Source: Thioclava sp. ES.031 (GTDB lineage: Bacteria; Pseudomonadota; Alphaproteobacteria; Rhodobacterales; Rhodobacteraceae). Taken from it: a stretch of DNA of 64,000 nucleotides. The stretch is from positions 3,846,501-3,910,500 of the forward strand of contig NZ_PDJO01000001.1 of the NCBI RefSeq assembly GCF_002563775.1, written 5' to 3'. Under the pieces are notes generated by a model. It did not search any database. It worked only from the letters and a program-made list of their open reading frames with translations, and was not told the origin of the DNA. Positions 25,749 through 36,751 of this stretch are shown here, one piece after another (positions within the stretch are counted from its first letter, which is position 1; every line of letters begins with the position of its first letter). The translations under genes and the position numbers were made by a program.

Positions 25749-27011
25749 ATGAAACTATGGAATGTGACGGCCGGGGCGGTCATTGCCGCCACCGGGTTCT
25801 GCAATGCTGCCTTCGCGACCACCGATCTGACGATGTGGTATCACGGCGCAGGCAACAAGGTGGAAGGCAAGATCGTCAACCAGATCATCGACGACTTCAA
25901 CAAGAGCCAGTCGGATTACAAGGTCGCGCTGCAGAGCTTCCCGCAAAACAGCTACAATGACTCGGTGACGGCAGCAGCCCTCGCGGGCAACCTGCCCGAC
26001 ATTCTCGACATGGACGGGCCGATCATGCCGAACTGGGCCTGGTCGGGCTATCTGCAGCCGCTGCCGATCCCGGAAGATCACTTCAAGGATTTCCTGCCCG
26101 GCACCAAGGGTGTCTATGACGGCAAGCTCTACTCGATCGGGCTTTGGGACGCGGCGGTCGCGCTCTATGCGCGCAAGTCCACGATGAAAGAGCTGGGGCT
26201 GCGCACGCCCACGCTCGACAAGCCCTGGACCAAAGACGAGTTCATGAGCGCGCTCGAGGCTGCGAAGAAGAGCGGCAAGTTCGACTACGCGATCGATCTG
26301 GGCATGTCGGACAAGGGCGAGTGGTATCCCTATGCGTTCCTGCCCTTCCTGCAGAGCTTCGGCGGCGGGCTGGTCAACCGCAAGACCTATGACACCGCAG
26401 AGGGTGTGCTCAACGGCGATGCCGCGATCGCCTGGGGCAACTGGTGGCAGTCGCTGTTTACCGACAAGCTGGCGCCCGGCACCAGCCAGGACCCGGCAGC
26501 CCATGAAACCGGCTTCATCGACGGCAAATACGCCTTCTCGTGGAACGGCAACTGGAATGCGGTCAAGACGATGGACAAGGTCGACGATGTCGAGTTCCTG
26601 CCCGCGCCGGACTTCGGCAACGGCTCCAAGATCGGCGGCGCGTCCTGGCAGTTCGGCATCTCGGCCAGCTCCAAGGCTCCCGAAGGTGCGGCGGAGTTCA
26701 TCAAGTTCGCGACGCAGGACAAGTATCTGGCGGAGTTCTCGGATGCGCTCGGCCTGATCCCGGCGACCAAGTCGGCCGCGCAGATGACGAAGAACTACAA
26801 GACGGGCGGTCCGCTCGCAGTGTTCTACGGCCTGTCCGAGGCGCAAGCCGAGAAACGTCCGGTGACGCCCGGCTACGTCGTCGACTCCAAGGTGTTCCAG
26901 AAGGCCGCCGCGGATATCGCGGACGGGGCTGACGTGATCGACACGCTCGATTCCGCCACCGACCAGATCAACGCCGATATCAAGCGCAACGACGGCTACA
27001 AGAAGAACTGA
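25749..27011 (+). CDS. Sugar ABC transporter substrate-binding protein
   Basis: 420-aa extracellular solute-binding protein of the maltose/carbohydrate type. Signal peptide MKLWNVTAGAVIAATGFCNAAFA, then TTDLTMWYHGAGNKVEGKIV. Later segments LPDILDMDGPIMPNWAW, AFSWNGNWNA and GASWQFGISASSKAPEGAAEFIKF are typical of the family. AAGGGAGG overlaps the end of the LacI gene. A GC hairpin follows its stop before the permease genes. The GH32/68-like enzyme in the operon suggests a fructose-containing oligosaccharide as ligand. Confidence 0.94.
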   Translation: MKLWNVTAGAVIAATGFCNAAFATTDLTMWYHGAGNKVEGKIVNQIIDDFNKSQSDYKVALQSFPQNSYNDSVTAAALAGNLPDILDMDGPIMPNWAWSGYLQPLPIPEDHFKDFLPGTKGVYDGKLYSIGLWDAAVALYARKSTMKELGLRTPTLDKPWTKDEFMSALEAAKKSGKFDYAIDLGMSDKGEWYPYAFLPFLQSFGGGLVNRKTYDTAEGVLNGDAAIAWGNWWQSLFTDKLAPGTSQDPAAHETGFIDGKYAFSWNGNWNAVKTMDKVDDVEFLPAPDFGNGSKIGGASWQFGISASSKAPEGAAEFIKFATQDKYLAEFSDALGLIPATKSAAQMTKNYKTGGPLAVFYGLSEAQAEKRPVTPGYVVDSKVFQKAAADIADGADVIDTLDSATDQINADIKRNDGYKKN

Positions 27012-27024
27012 GCCGCTGTGCCGC

Positions 27025-27049
27025 GGGGGCGCGCGATTGCCGCGCCCCC
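27025..27049 (+). terminator. GC hairpin between binding protein and permease genes
   Basis: GGGGGCGCG, loop CGATTGC, CGCGCCCCC: nine perfect pairs in the 68-bp gap after the binding-protein stop. There is no T-run. A likely 3' stabiliser or attenuator that leaves excess binding-protein mRNA. Confidence 0.6.
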
Positions 27050-27079
27050 ACCTCCAACTTCAGACCGGGAGACCGCGCC

Positions 27080-28147
27080 ATGCGCTCGTCACTGACTTCC
27101 GCCAATCGGGCGGGATGGGCCTTTGCCCTGCCGGGCATCGTGCTGATCCTCGCCTTCATCATCACGCCTTTCTTTCTGGGCGTCGGCTTTTCGCTGACCA
27201 ACCAGCGGCTGATTTCGCCCAATGCCACGCGTTTCGTAGGCCTTGAGAACTACCGGGAAATGCTCAACATCGCGGTGGTCGACCTTCAGGCCAAGACCGA
27301 TAGCGCGGGCAAGACCGTCACCGATGCCGACGGGCAGGCCGAATTTCCCCGCCTGCGCTCCATCACGCGCAATCCCGACACGCCGCAATATCACGGCATG
27401 CAGGAATGGTTCCGCTGGGTCTCGGGCGACACGGCGCATGTGGTAATCGCAAGCGACGTCGTGTTCTGGAAAGCGCTGCTCAACACCTGCATCTTCGTGC
27501 TGATGGTCGCACCGATCCAAGCCGCGATCGCGCTGGGCCTCGCACTGCTGATCAACCAGAAACTGCGCGGGATCACGATCTTCCGCACCATCTATTTCAT
27601 GCCCGTGGTCGTCTCGATCGTCGTCGTCTCGCTGCTCTGGCGTTTCATCTATTCGGGACAGAACGGGCTCTTGAACAACATGCTGTCCTTCCTGAGCTTC
27701 GGGCATTTCCAACCCGTCGACTGGCTGGGCAACCCACATACCGCGCTTGGCGCGATCATCACGATGTCGATCTGGCAGGCGGTGGGCTTCCACATGGTGA
27801 TCTGGCTCTCCGGGCTGCAGACGATCCCGCCCACGCTTTACGAGGCCGCAGCGATCGAAGGCTCCTCGAAATGGCAGACCTTCCGCTATGTCACCTGGCC
27901 GGGGCTGCGCCACACCGCGGTGTTGGTGCTGATCGTGATCACCATGCAGGCCTTCGCGATCTTCGCCCAGATCGACGTCATGACGAAGGGCGGTCCGCTC
28001 GACTCGACCCAGACGCTGGTCTTCCAGGCCGTGCAACGCGGCTACGGGATGCAGAACATCGCGGGTGGCTCGGCGATCTCGGTGATCCTGTTCCTGATCG
28101 TTCTGGTGATTTCGATGATCCAACGCTGGCTGACGAGGGAGCGCTGA
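27080..28147 (+). CDS. Sugar ABC transporter permease (MalF-like)
   Basis: 355-aa inner-membrane subunit. Hydrophobic segment 1 is WAFALPGIVLILAFIITPFFLGV; the coupling loop is LYEAAAIEGSSKWQTFRYVTWPGL. Between the first and second membrane segments there is an enlarged periplasmic loop of roughly 90 residues (about 50-130, rich in polar residues, LQAKTDSAGKTVTDADGQAEF onward), longer than in ordinary 290-aa MalF-type permeases. The start ATG follows GGGAGACC. One base separates its stop from the next ATG. Confidence 0.93.
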   Translation: MRSSLTSANRAGWAFALPGIVLILAFIITPFFLGVGFSLTNQRLISPNATRFVGLENYREMLNIAVVDLQAKTDSAGKTVTDADGQAEFPRLRSITRNPDTPQYHGMQEWFRWVSGDTAHVVIASDVVFWKALLNTCIFVLMVAPIQAAIALGLALLINQKLRGITIFRTIYFMPVVVSIVVVSLLWRFIYSGQNGLLNNMLSFLSFGHFQPVDWLGNPHTALGAIITMSIWQAVGFHMVIWLSGLQTIPPTLYEAAAIEGSSKWQTFRYVTWPGLRHTAVLVLIVITMQAFAIFAQIDVMTKGGPLDSTQTLVFQAVQRGYGMQNIAGGSAISVILFLIVLVISMIQRWLTRER

Positions 28148-28148
28148 A

Positions 28149-29027
28149 ATGAGTGTCATTGGTTCCGATAACCGCAATCTGCGGCTGGGTGTGCGCTATC
28201 TCGTGCTGATCCTGATCGCGCTGATCTTCGTCCTGCCGCTGCTGTTCATGGTGATGTCCAGCTTCAAGCCCAGCGACGAGCTGCTGCGCGACACGTCGAG
28301 CCTGCGCGCCTTCCTGCCGGTGGGCCAGCTCAGCCTCGACAATTACACCGGCGCCTTCGAGCGCGCCCCGGTCGGGCTCTTCGTATTCAACTCGATCTTC
28401 GTGACCGGCACGACGGTGCTGCTGTCGCTGGTGATCTGTTCGCTCGCAGGGTTCTCCTTCGTCTTCCTGCAATGGCGCGGGCGCGACGTGATGCTCTCGA
28501 TCATTCTCGCGACCTTCATCGTGCCGTTCGAGACCATCGCGATCCCGCTTCTGCTGGAAGTGTCGAAACTGCCCTGGCTGGGGCTGGACGGGCTCAGCTG
28601 GGGCTGGCTCGACAGCTACCGCGTGCAGATCATCCCGTGGATCGCGGACGGGCTGACGATCTTCCTCTTCGTGCAGTATTTCAAAGGCCTGCCCGGAGAG
28701 CTGATCGAAGCGGCCCGCGTCGAGGGCGCAAGCTGGTTCCAGATCTATCGCCGCGTGGTGATCCCGCTCTCGGGGCCCGTCATCGCGACCGCCGCGATCC
28801 TGAAATTCCTGATCATGTACAACCAGTATCTCTGGCCGCTGATCGTGGTCCAGCAAGAGCAGTATCGCCCGGTGATGGTCGGCCTGCAGTATTTCTTCCA
28901 ACTCAACCCCGCATGGGGGGAGATCATGGCTTACCTGACGCTGATCACGGTGCCGGTTCTCGCCTTCTATCTCGTGCTTCAAAAGGCGTTCATCGCCTCC
29001 ATCGCCTCCACCGGCGTGAAAGGATAA
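28149..29027 (+). CDS. Sugar ABC transporter permease (MalG-like)
   Basis: 292-aa partner permease with about six membrane segments, beginning YLVLILIALIFVLPLLFMVMSSFKP, the usual MalG start. EAA loop: LIEAARVEGASWFQIYRRVVIPLSGP. It follows the MalF-like gene by one base and precedes the hydrolase gene by six, so translation is probably coupled through the operon. Confidence 0.94.
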   Translation: MSVIGSDNRNLRLGVRYLVLILIALIFVLPLLFMVMSSFKPSDELLRDTSSLRAFLPVGQLSLDNYTGAFERAPVGLFVFNSIFVTGTTVLLSLVICSLAGFSFVFLQWRGRDVMLSIILATFIVPFETIAIPLLLEVSKLPWLGLDGLSWGWLDSYRVQIIPWIADGLTIFLFVQYFKGLPGELIEAARVEGASWFQIYRRVVIPLSGPVIATAAILKFLIMYNQYLWPLIVVQQEQYRPVMVGLQYFFQLNPAWGEIMAYLTLITVPVLAFYLVLQKAFIASIASTGVKG

Positions 29028-29033
29028 TCCGAC

Positions 29034-30026
29034 ATGGTTCTCGCACTCGACAAGCAATGGGTCTGGGACAGCTGGTATGCCCATGACGGCGAACGCTGGC
29101 ATGCCTGGTTCCTCAAGGCCGACAAGTCGCTCGGCGATCCGGACCTGCGCCACTTCAACGTCAGCCAGGGCCACGCGGTCTCGGACGACCTGATAAGCTG
29201 GCACCATCTGGGGACGTCGCTGACCCCGGCTCCGGCCCCGGCCTGGGACGATCTGGTCACCTGGACCGGGTCGGTGCTGCGCGACGATCACGGGCTGTGG
29301 CACCTGTTCTACACGGGCGGTCGGCAGTCCGAAGACGGGCTCTATCAGCGCATCGGCCACGCGACCTCGCGCGACTTGCACAACTGGGACCGCGTGGGCG
29401 ACGGGCTCTGCCTCGACCTGACCGGGCCCAACGCCGCGCAGTACGAAGCCGAACACATGGTCGGTCACTGGCACGACCGGGCGATGCGCGACCCCTGGGT
29501 GATGCGCGACCCCGCAGGCGACGGCTGGCTGATGTATTTCACCGCCCGCGCCCCCGGCATCGAAGAGGCGAACGCGGCCGGGGCCATCGGCTTCGCCACC
29601 TCGCCCGACCTGATCCACTGGGAATTGCAGCCGCCGGTCTTCGTCGGCGGGTTCGGTCAGCTCGAAGTGCCGCAGGTCTTCGAGGAGAACGGGCGCTGGT
29701 ATTGCCTGTTCTGCACCGCCGCCGAGCACTGGAGCCGCGCACGCATCGCGGAAACCGGCATGACCCCGGTGACCGGCAACCACTACCTGATCGCAGACGA
29801 TCCGCGCGGGCCGTGGCGGATCGCCCCCGGCTTCCTCGACGGCGCGAACCCGTGCCGGCGCTATGCCGCACGCATCCTCAAGACCGCCGAGGGTCTGGTG
29901 ATCATGGGGTTCGACGACAACGGCCACGACCATTTCGTCGGCCAGATCCGCGACCCGGAGCCCGTTCTCGTGGATGCGGAGGGCTATCTGCACATAGACC
30001 CGGATGCCGAGCAGGGAGGGAAATGA
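29034..30026 (+). CDS. Glycoside hydrolase, GH32/GH68-like five-bladed propeller, cytoplasmic
   Basis: 330-aa protein without signal peptide. It starts with KQWVWDSWYAHDGERWHAWFL: the VWDSW motif resembles the nucleophile motif of GH68 levansucrases, with Asp12 as nucleophile. MRDPWVMRDP (residues 151-160) contains the RDP transition-state motif of clan GH-J, and QLEVPQVFEENGRWY (E211) fits the acid/base glutamate. The propeller blades show repeated W/Y-L-F/Y-T/C-strands (LWHLFYTGG, GWLMYFTARA, RWYCLFCTAA). It has no C-terminal beta-sandwich, unlike GH32, and is shorter than GH68. Probably cleaves a sucrose- or fructan-like sugar after import. GH43 is an alternative assignment. Confidence 0.8.
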   Translation: MVLALDKQWVWDSWYAHDGERWHAWFLKADKSLGDPDLRHFNVSQGHAVSDDLISWHHLGTSLTPAPAPAWDDLVTWTGSVLRDDHGLWHLFYTGGRQSEDGLYQRIGHATSRDLHNWDRVGDGLCLDLTGPNAAQYEAEHMVGHWHDRAMRDPWVMRDPAGDGWLMYFTARAPGIEEANAAGAIGFATSPDLIHWELQPPVFVGGFGQLEVPQVFEENGRWYCLFCTAAEHWSRARIAETGMTPVTGNHYLIADDPRGPWRIAPGFLDGANPCRRYAARILKTAEGLVIMGFDDNGHDHFVGQIRDPEPVLVDAEGYLHIDPDAEQGGK

Positions 30027-30027
30027 C

Positions 30028-31098
<1,071 letters not shown>

Positions 31099-31189
31099 GG
31101 GCCATCGCGCGCTGACACTCGACCGGCATCGGCCTTTCGGACCATCAGACCATCCGGAACGCCCTGCGTCTTCGTGCCCCCATCGGGAG

Positions 31190-32074
31190 TCAGCCGCGCG
31201 CCTGCCTCTGCTCGCGAAAGATCGTGAATACGCCGCTCGCGATGATGATCGCCGCACCGGCGATCGTCATCGCATCCGGGCTCTCGCGCCAGATGAGCCA
31301 GCCGAAGAGCGTGGCCCAGAGCAGGCCGGTGTAGTCCAGCGGCGCCACCACGACCGCCGGGGCGAAGCGGAATGCCTGTGTCATCATCGTCATCCCCGCG
31401 GTGCCGAAAATCGCGAGACCGACGAAAAGCCAGAGGTCCTCGGACCGCACCGGGATCCAGACGAAGGGCACGATCAGCGCACTCAACAGCGCGCCCGCGC
31501 CCGTCAGGTAGACAAGCAGCGTCCACACGCTCTCGCGGCTATCCACCCAACGGGCGCTGAGCATCAGCAGGGCATAGACAAGCGCCGTCGCGACTGGCAG
31601 CAGCGAGATCAGCTGGAACGACGCGCCGCCCGGCCGGATGATCACGAGCACCCCGAGAAACCCTACCAACACCGCCAGCCAGCGCCGCCACCCGACCTCT
31701 TCCCCAAGGAAAAGGGCGGATATCAGGGTGATGAAGAAGGGCGCGACGAAAATCAGCGCGGTGGCCTCGGCCAGAGCGAGATAGATGAAGCTGGTGAAAA
31801 ACATCATCGCGGCCCCAACCCAGAGCGCGCCGCGCAGCAAATGCGCAAGCGGCCGGTACGAACGCAGGGCTGAAGGGCCGCCCAGGATCAGGGCAATAGC
31901 GATGGTGACCGGCAGGGCGATCACGTTGCGCAGGAAAAGGATCTGGAGCGGAGAATAGCCGGCGGTGAGCGTCTTCGCGATCGCGTCGTTGGCACTCAGA
32001 CAGGCCACCCCCACGCACATCAGGAATATGCCCTGCGTGTACGTTCTCGGCGCGTCGGAAATCGCAGAGCTCAT
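31190..32074 (-). CDS. DMT-superfamily permease (EamA)
   Basis: 294-aa membrane protein with about ten hydrophobic segments in two EamA repeats: first FLMCVGVACLSANDAIAKTL to LALAEATALIFVAPFFITLISALFLGEEVGWRRWLAVLVGFLGVLVII, second from VATALVYALLMLSARW to FAPAVVVAPLDYTGLLWATLFGWLIW. The substrate of EamA exporters cannot be read from sequence. Start 32074 follows AGGGAGGTGACG; the upstream frame is ignored. It converges on the sugar operon and is probably a single gene. Confidence 0.92.
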   Translation of the reverse strand: MSSAISDAPRTYTQGIFLMCVGVACLSANDAIAKTLTAGYSPLQILFLRNVIALPVTIAIALILGGPSALRSYRPLAHLLRGALWVGAAMMFFTSFIYLALAEATALIFVAPFFITLISALFLGEEVGWRRWLAVLVGFLGVLVIIRPGGASFQLISLLPVATALVYALLMLSARWVDSRESVWTLLVYLTGAGALLSALIVPFVWIPVRSEDLWLFVGLAIFGTAGMTMMTQAFRFAPAVVVAPLDYTGLLWATLFGWLIWRESPDAMTIAGAAIIIASGVFTIFREQRQARG

Positions 32075-32290
32075 CGTCACCTCCCTGATCGGTCCTGCCC
32101 TCCAAAAAGGGATCACAGGATTGAGACTTACACTGCCCATCCAGAACCCGAAAGCACTGTGGCAGAGCCCTGTCGATTGGATATGTCGTGCAGGACTGGA
32201 GGCGTTCGTCTCGCGATTTCACGCCGGAACGGCTCAAACCGGCAAGGCGGTCATCCGCGACCGAAAGACGCTCGGCTGCAACGCAAGCGC

Positions 32291-32312
32291 CCGGGGGCGC
32301 TTGGGCCCCCGG
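32291..32312 (-). terminator. GC hairpin downstream of the P-type ATPase gene
   Basis: CCGGGGGC, loop GCTTGG, GCCCCCGG: an eight-pair stem 28 bp past the stop of the P-type ATPase gene. No T-run follows on the minus strand. It also insulates the upstream region of the EamA gene. Confidence 0.5.
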
Positions 32313-32339
32313 ACATCGCGCGCCGTTCGCGACAAGCGG

Positions 32340-34556
<2,217 letters not shown>

Positions 34557-34595
34557 CTGCTGCCGTCCTCTTCCTTCGATTTCTCGACAGCAGAG

Positions 34596-34626
34596 AAGAT
34601 AGGAGCTACAGCGACTATAGGTTCAA
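34596..34626 (-). promoter_or_regulatory. MerR-type promoter of the metal ATPase gene
   Basis: Read on the minus strand: -35 TTGAAC (34621-34626), then a 19-bp spacer (34602-34620), then -10 TATCTT (34596-34601). A dyad CTATAG-N3-CTGTAG fills the centre of the spacer. The overlong 19-bp spacer with a central dyad is the hallmark of promoters activated by DNA distortion through MerR-family regulators. The ATPase start is 40 nt downstream. Confidence 0.8.
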
Positions 34627-34667
34627 GGGGGAATTTCGCCCTCGCGTGACCGAGACCGAGGAACGAC

Positions 34668-35096
34668 ATGCATACGATCGGAACATTGGCGCGCCGCACC
34701 GGCACCAAGGTGCAGACCATCCGCTATTACGAGCAGATCGGCCTGATGCCAGAGCCGGGGCGGACCGCGGGCGGCCAGCGGCGCTACGGCGATGCCGATC
34801 TCGACCGGCTCGCCTTCATCCGCCATTCGCGCCAGCTTGGTTTCCCGCTCGAGGCGATCCGCGAATTGCTGGACCTCTCGGATCATCCCGCGCGCGATTG
34901 CGGGGCTGCGGATTCGATCGCGCGGCGACAGTTGCGCGAGGTCGAGACCCGGATCGCCCGGCTCGCGGCGCTGAAGCGCGAGCTGGAACGAATGATCGGC
35001 GAATGTCGCGGTGGAACCGCTTCGGATTGCCGGGTGCTGGAGGTGCTGCGCGACCACTCGGAATGCCTCGCCGACGATCACGACGCGATAGGCTGA
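34668..35096 (+). CDS. MerR-family metal-responsive regulator (ZntR/CadR-like)
   Basis: 142-aa regulator. The winged HTH is TIGTLARRTGTKVQTIRYYEQIGLMPEPGR with GGQRRY, typical MerR residues 1-40, then a long dimerisation helix (QLREVETRIARLAALKRELERMI) and a Cys-rich end: Cys near 80 (ARDCGAADS), GECRGG, SDCRVLE and HSECLADDHD. These thiols and the terminal Asp/His residues fit Zn, Cd or Pb sensing. It is divergent from zntA and should activate it from the promoter at 34596-34626. Confidence 0.92.
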   Translation: MHTIGTLARRTGTKVQTIRYYEQIGLMPEPGRTAGGQRRYGDADLDRLAFIRHSRQLGFPLEAIRELLDLSDHPARDCGAADSIARRQLREVETRIARLAALKRELERMIGECRGGTASDCRVLEVLRDHSECLADDHDAIG

Positions 35097-35115
35097 CCCC
35101 GCAGACAGGGGCCGA

Positions 35116-35736
35116 TCAGCTGAGCTTCCGGAACAGGCTGAACTGGAATGACTGCAGGTTGCCTGAGGGTGTCATGTGTTTCTGGAACCGTTTCGCCACC
35201 AGCTCAAAATCGGGGCCCAGCGCATCGCCGAGGGCCTCCGGACTGTAGCGACGGACGGGAAGGCCACTGCAGGTCTCCGGCCCGTCAGGCGCGAAGGTCG
35301 CGATGATCGCGTGACCGCCAACGCGCAGGGCACGAGACAGGCGCGTCACATAGGCATCCCGGTCCGATGGGTCGACCAGAAAGTGGAACACGGCGCGATC
35401 ATGCCAGAGGTCGTAGACCCGCTGGGGCGACCAGCGCGTGATATCGGCGACGATCCACTCCACATCCGCGCCGCGCGGCCCAAGCCGGGCACGCTGGGCG
35501 TCGAGGGCCGTCTGGGAGAGGTCGAGAACGGAAATGTCGCGCAGGCCACGCGCGATCAAGCCGTCAACGACCCGCGAAGTGCCGGCGCCCACGTCGATCA
35601 CCCGAGTGTCCGGCGTCAAACCGGCGCATTCGGCAAGTTCGAGCGAGATCTCCTGAGCGTCCTGATGCCAGCTGAGGTCACTGTCACTCTTGCTGCCGTA
35701 GATCCGGTCCCAGTGATCCTTTCGCGCCTCGTTCAT
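35116..35736 (-). CDS. Class I SAM-dependent methyltransferase
   Basis: 206-aa cytoplasmic methyltransferase. N-terminal HWDRIYGSKSDSDLSWHQ is typical of a small-molecule methyltransferase group related to thiopurine/tellurite-type enzymes. SAM motif I is VIDVGAGTSRVVDGL (about 46-60), acidic loop VLDLSQTAL, and WIVADITRW and HDRAVFHFL follow. Substrate unknown; location behind the metal-resistance pair hints at metalloid or thiol detoxification, but this is only position-based. It is transcribed toward the MerR gene, with only 20 bp between stops. Confidence 0.87.
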   Translation of the reverse strand: MNEARKDHWDRIYGSKSDSDLSWHQDAQEISLELAECAGLTPDTRVIDVGAGTSRVVDGLIARGLRDISVLDLSQTALDAQRARLGPRGADVEWIVADITRWSPQRVYDLWHDRAVFHFLVDPSDRDAYVTRLSRALRVGGHAIIATFAPDGPETCSGLPVRRYSPEALGDALGPDFELVAKRFQKHMTPSGNLQSFQFSLFRKLS

Positions 35737-35812
35737 CCAAATCCTCCACGCGGCCAGTATAGCGCGTGGTTAAGATTACGAATATGCGCAAACCGCCCTC
35801 ACGCTTGGCATC

Positions 35813-36751
35813 CTATTCGAGCGACGCGGCGAGGGCGCGCACTGCGTCCTTGCCCAGCCGTGCGCCCGGCGCGCCCAAGACCGCGCCGCCGACTGTCTGC
35901 CCCATCCCGATCGCCTGTTCGACCGGATGCCCAAGAAGACGGGAGGCAAGATAGCCCGCATTGAACGCGTCGCCCGCGCCGGTGGTATCGCGCAGCTCTG
36001 TCAGAACCGGGGTGTCGCGCCGACCGGTGCGCCCCTCGGCAAGATACCAGACGGGGCGCGCGCCATCCTTCACGGCGATCTCCGCCACCCCCTGCCCGCT
36101 CAATCGCTCCAAGGTCTGTTCCGGCGTCGCATCGCCCCACAAGGCTGCCTCGTCGTCAAAACTCGGCAGCGCGATATCTGTATAGGCGAGCATGCGCAGA
36201 CACGTGTCACGCGCCTCCTCCGGCGATTGCCAGAGCCGCGGCCGATAGTTCGGATCGAAGGAAATTCGCGCGCCGTCGCTGCGCGCTTTGGCAATCGCGT
36301 CGAACAACGTCTCGCGCGCCTCCGGCGAGAGAATGGCAAGGGTGATGCCCGACACATGGACGAGATCCGCGCCGGACAAGGCGCGCCCGAGGGTATCGGG
36401 ATCATCCGCGAGCCGACGCGCCGCAGAGAGCTGGCGCCAATAGTGAAAACTGCGCTCCGCCCCCTCGAGCTCGATCATGTAGAGGCCCATCTCGCGCTCG
36501 GCATCGCGCTGAACGGTGGAGATGTCCAAGCCATCCGCCTCCATCTCTGCGAGGAAACGACCGGACAGCTTATCCTCGCCGATGCGCGTGACGAAGCCCG
36601 CCCGGGCACGCGACCCAAGCAATTGCGCCGCATGCCACAGCGTGTTGAACGTATCGCCCGCATAGCCGAGGCGGAACGTGCCGCCCTCGACCGGGGCGAG
36701 TTCCAGCATCGCTTCGCCGATGGCGACCATCTTCTTCGGGTTCTCACTCAT
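35813..36751 (-). CDS. kdgK: PfkB-family sugar kinase, 2-keto-3-deoxygluconate kinase-like
   Basis: 312-aa ribokinase-fold kinase. GEAMLELAPVE at the N terminus, YAGDTFNTLWHAAQLLG (the KdgK substrate loop), FDPNYRPRLW (165-174) and the anion-hole motif DTTGAGDAFNAGY (255-267) with catalytic Asp261 all match KdgK. Expected reaction: ATP-dependent phosphorylation of 2-keto-3-deoxygluconate to KDPG, the step before KDPG aldolase. Its start overlaps the flavoprotein stop by four bases (ATGA), so it is the last gene of the sugar-oxidation operon. No aldolase is present in the window. Confidence 0.88.
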   Translation of the reverse strand: MSENPKKMVAIGEAMLELAPVEGGTFRLGYAGDTFNTLWHAAQLLGSRARAGFVTRIGEDKLSGRFLAEMEADGLDISTVQRDAEREMGLYMIELEGAERSFHYWRQLSAARRLADDPDTLGRALSGADLVHVSGITLAILSPEARETLFDAIAKARSDGARISFDPNYRPRLWQSPEEARDTCLRMLAYTDIALPSFDDEAALWGDATPEQTLERLSGQGVAEIAVKDGARPVWYLAEGRTGRRDTPVLTELRDTTGAGDAFNAGYLASRLLGHPVEQAIGMGQTVGGAVLGAPGARLGKDAVRALAASLE

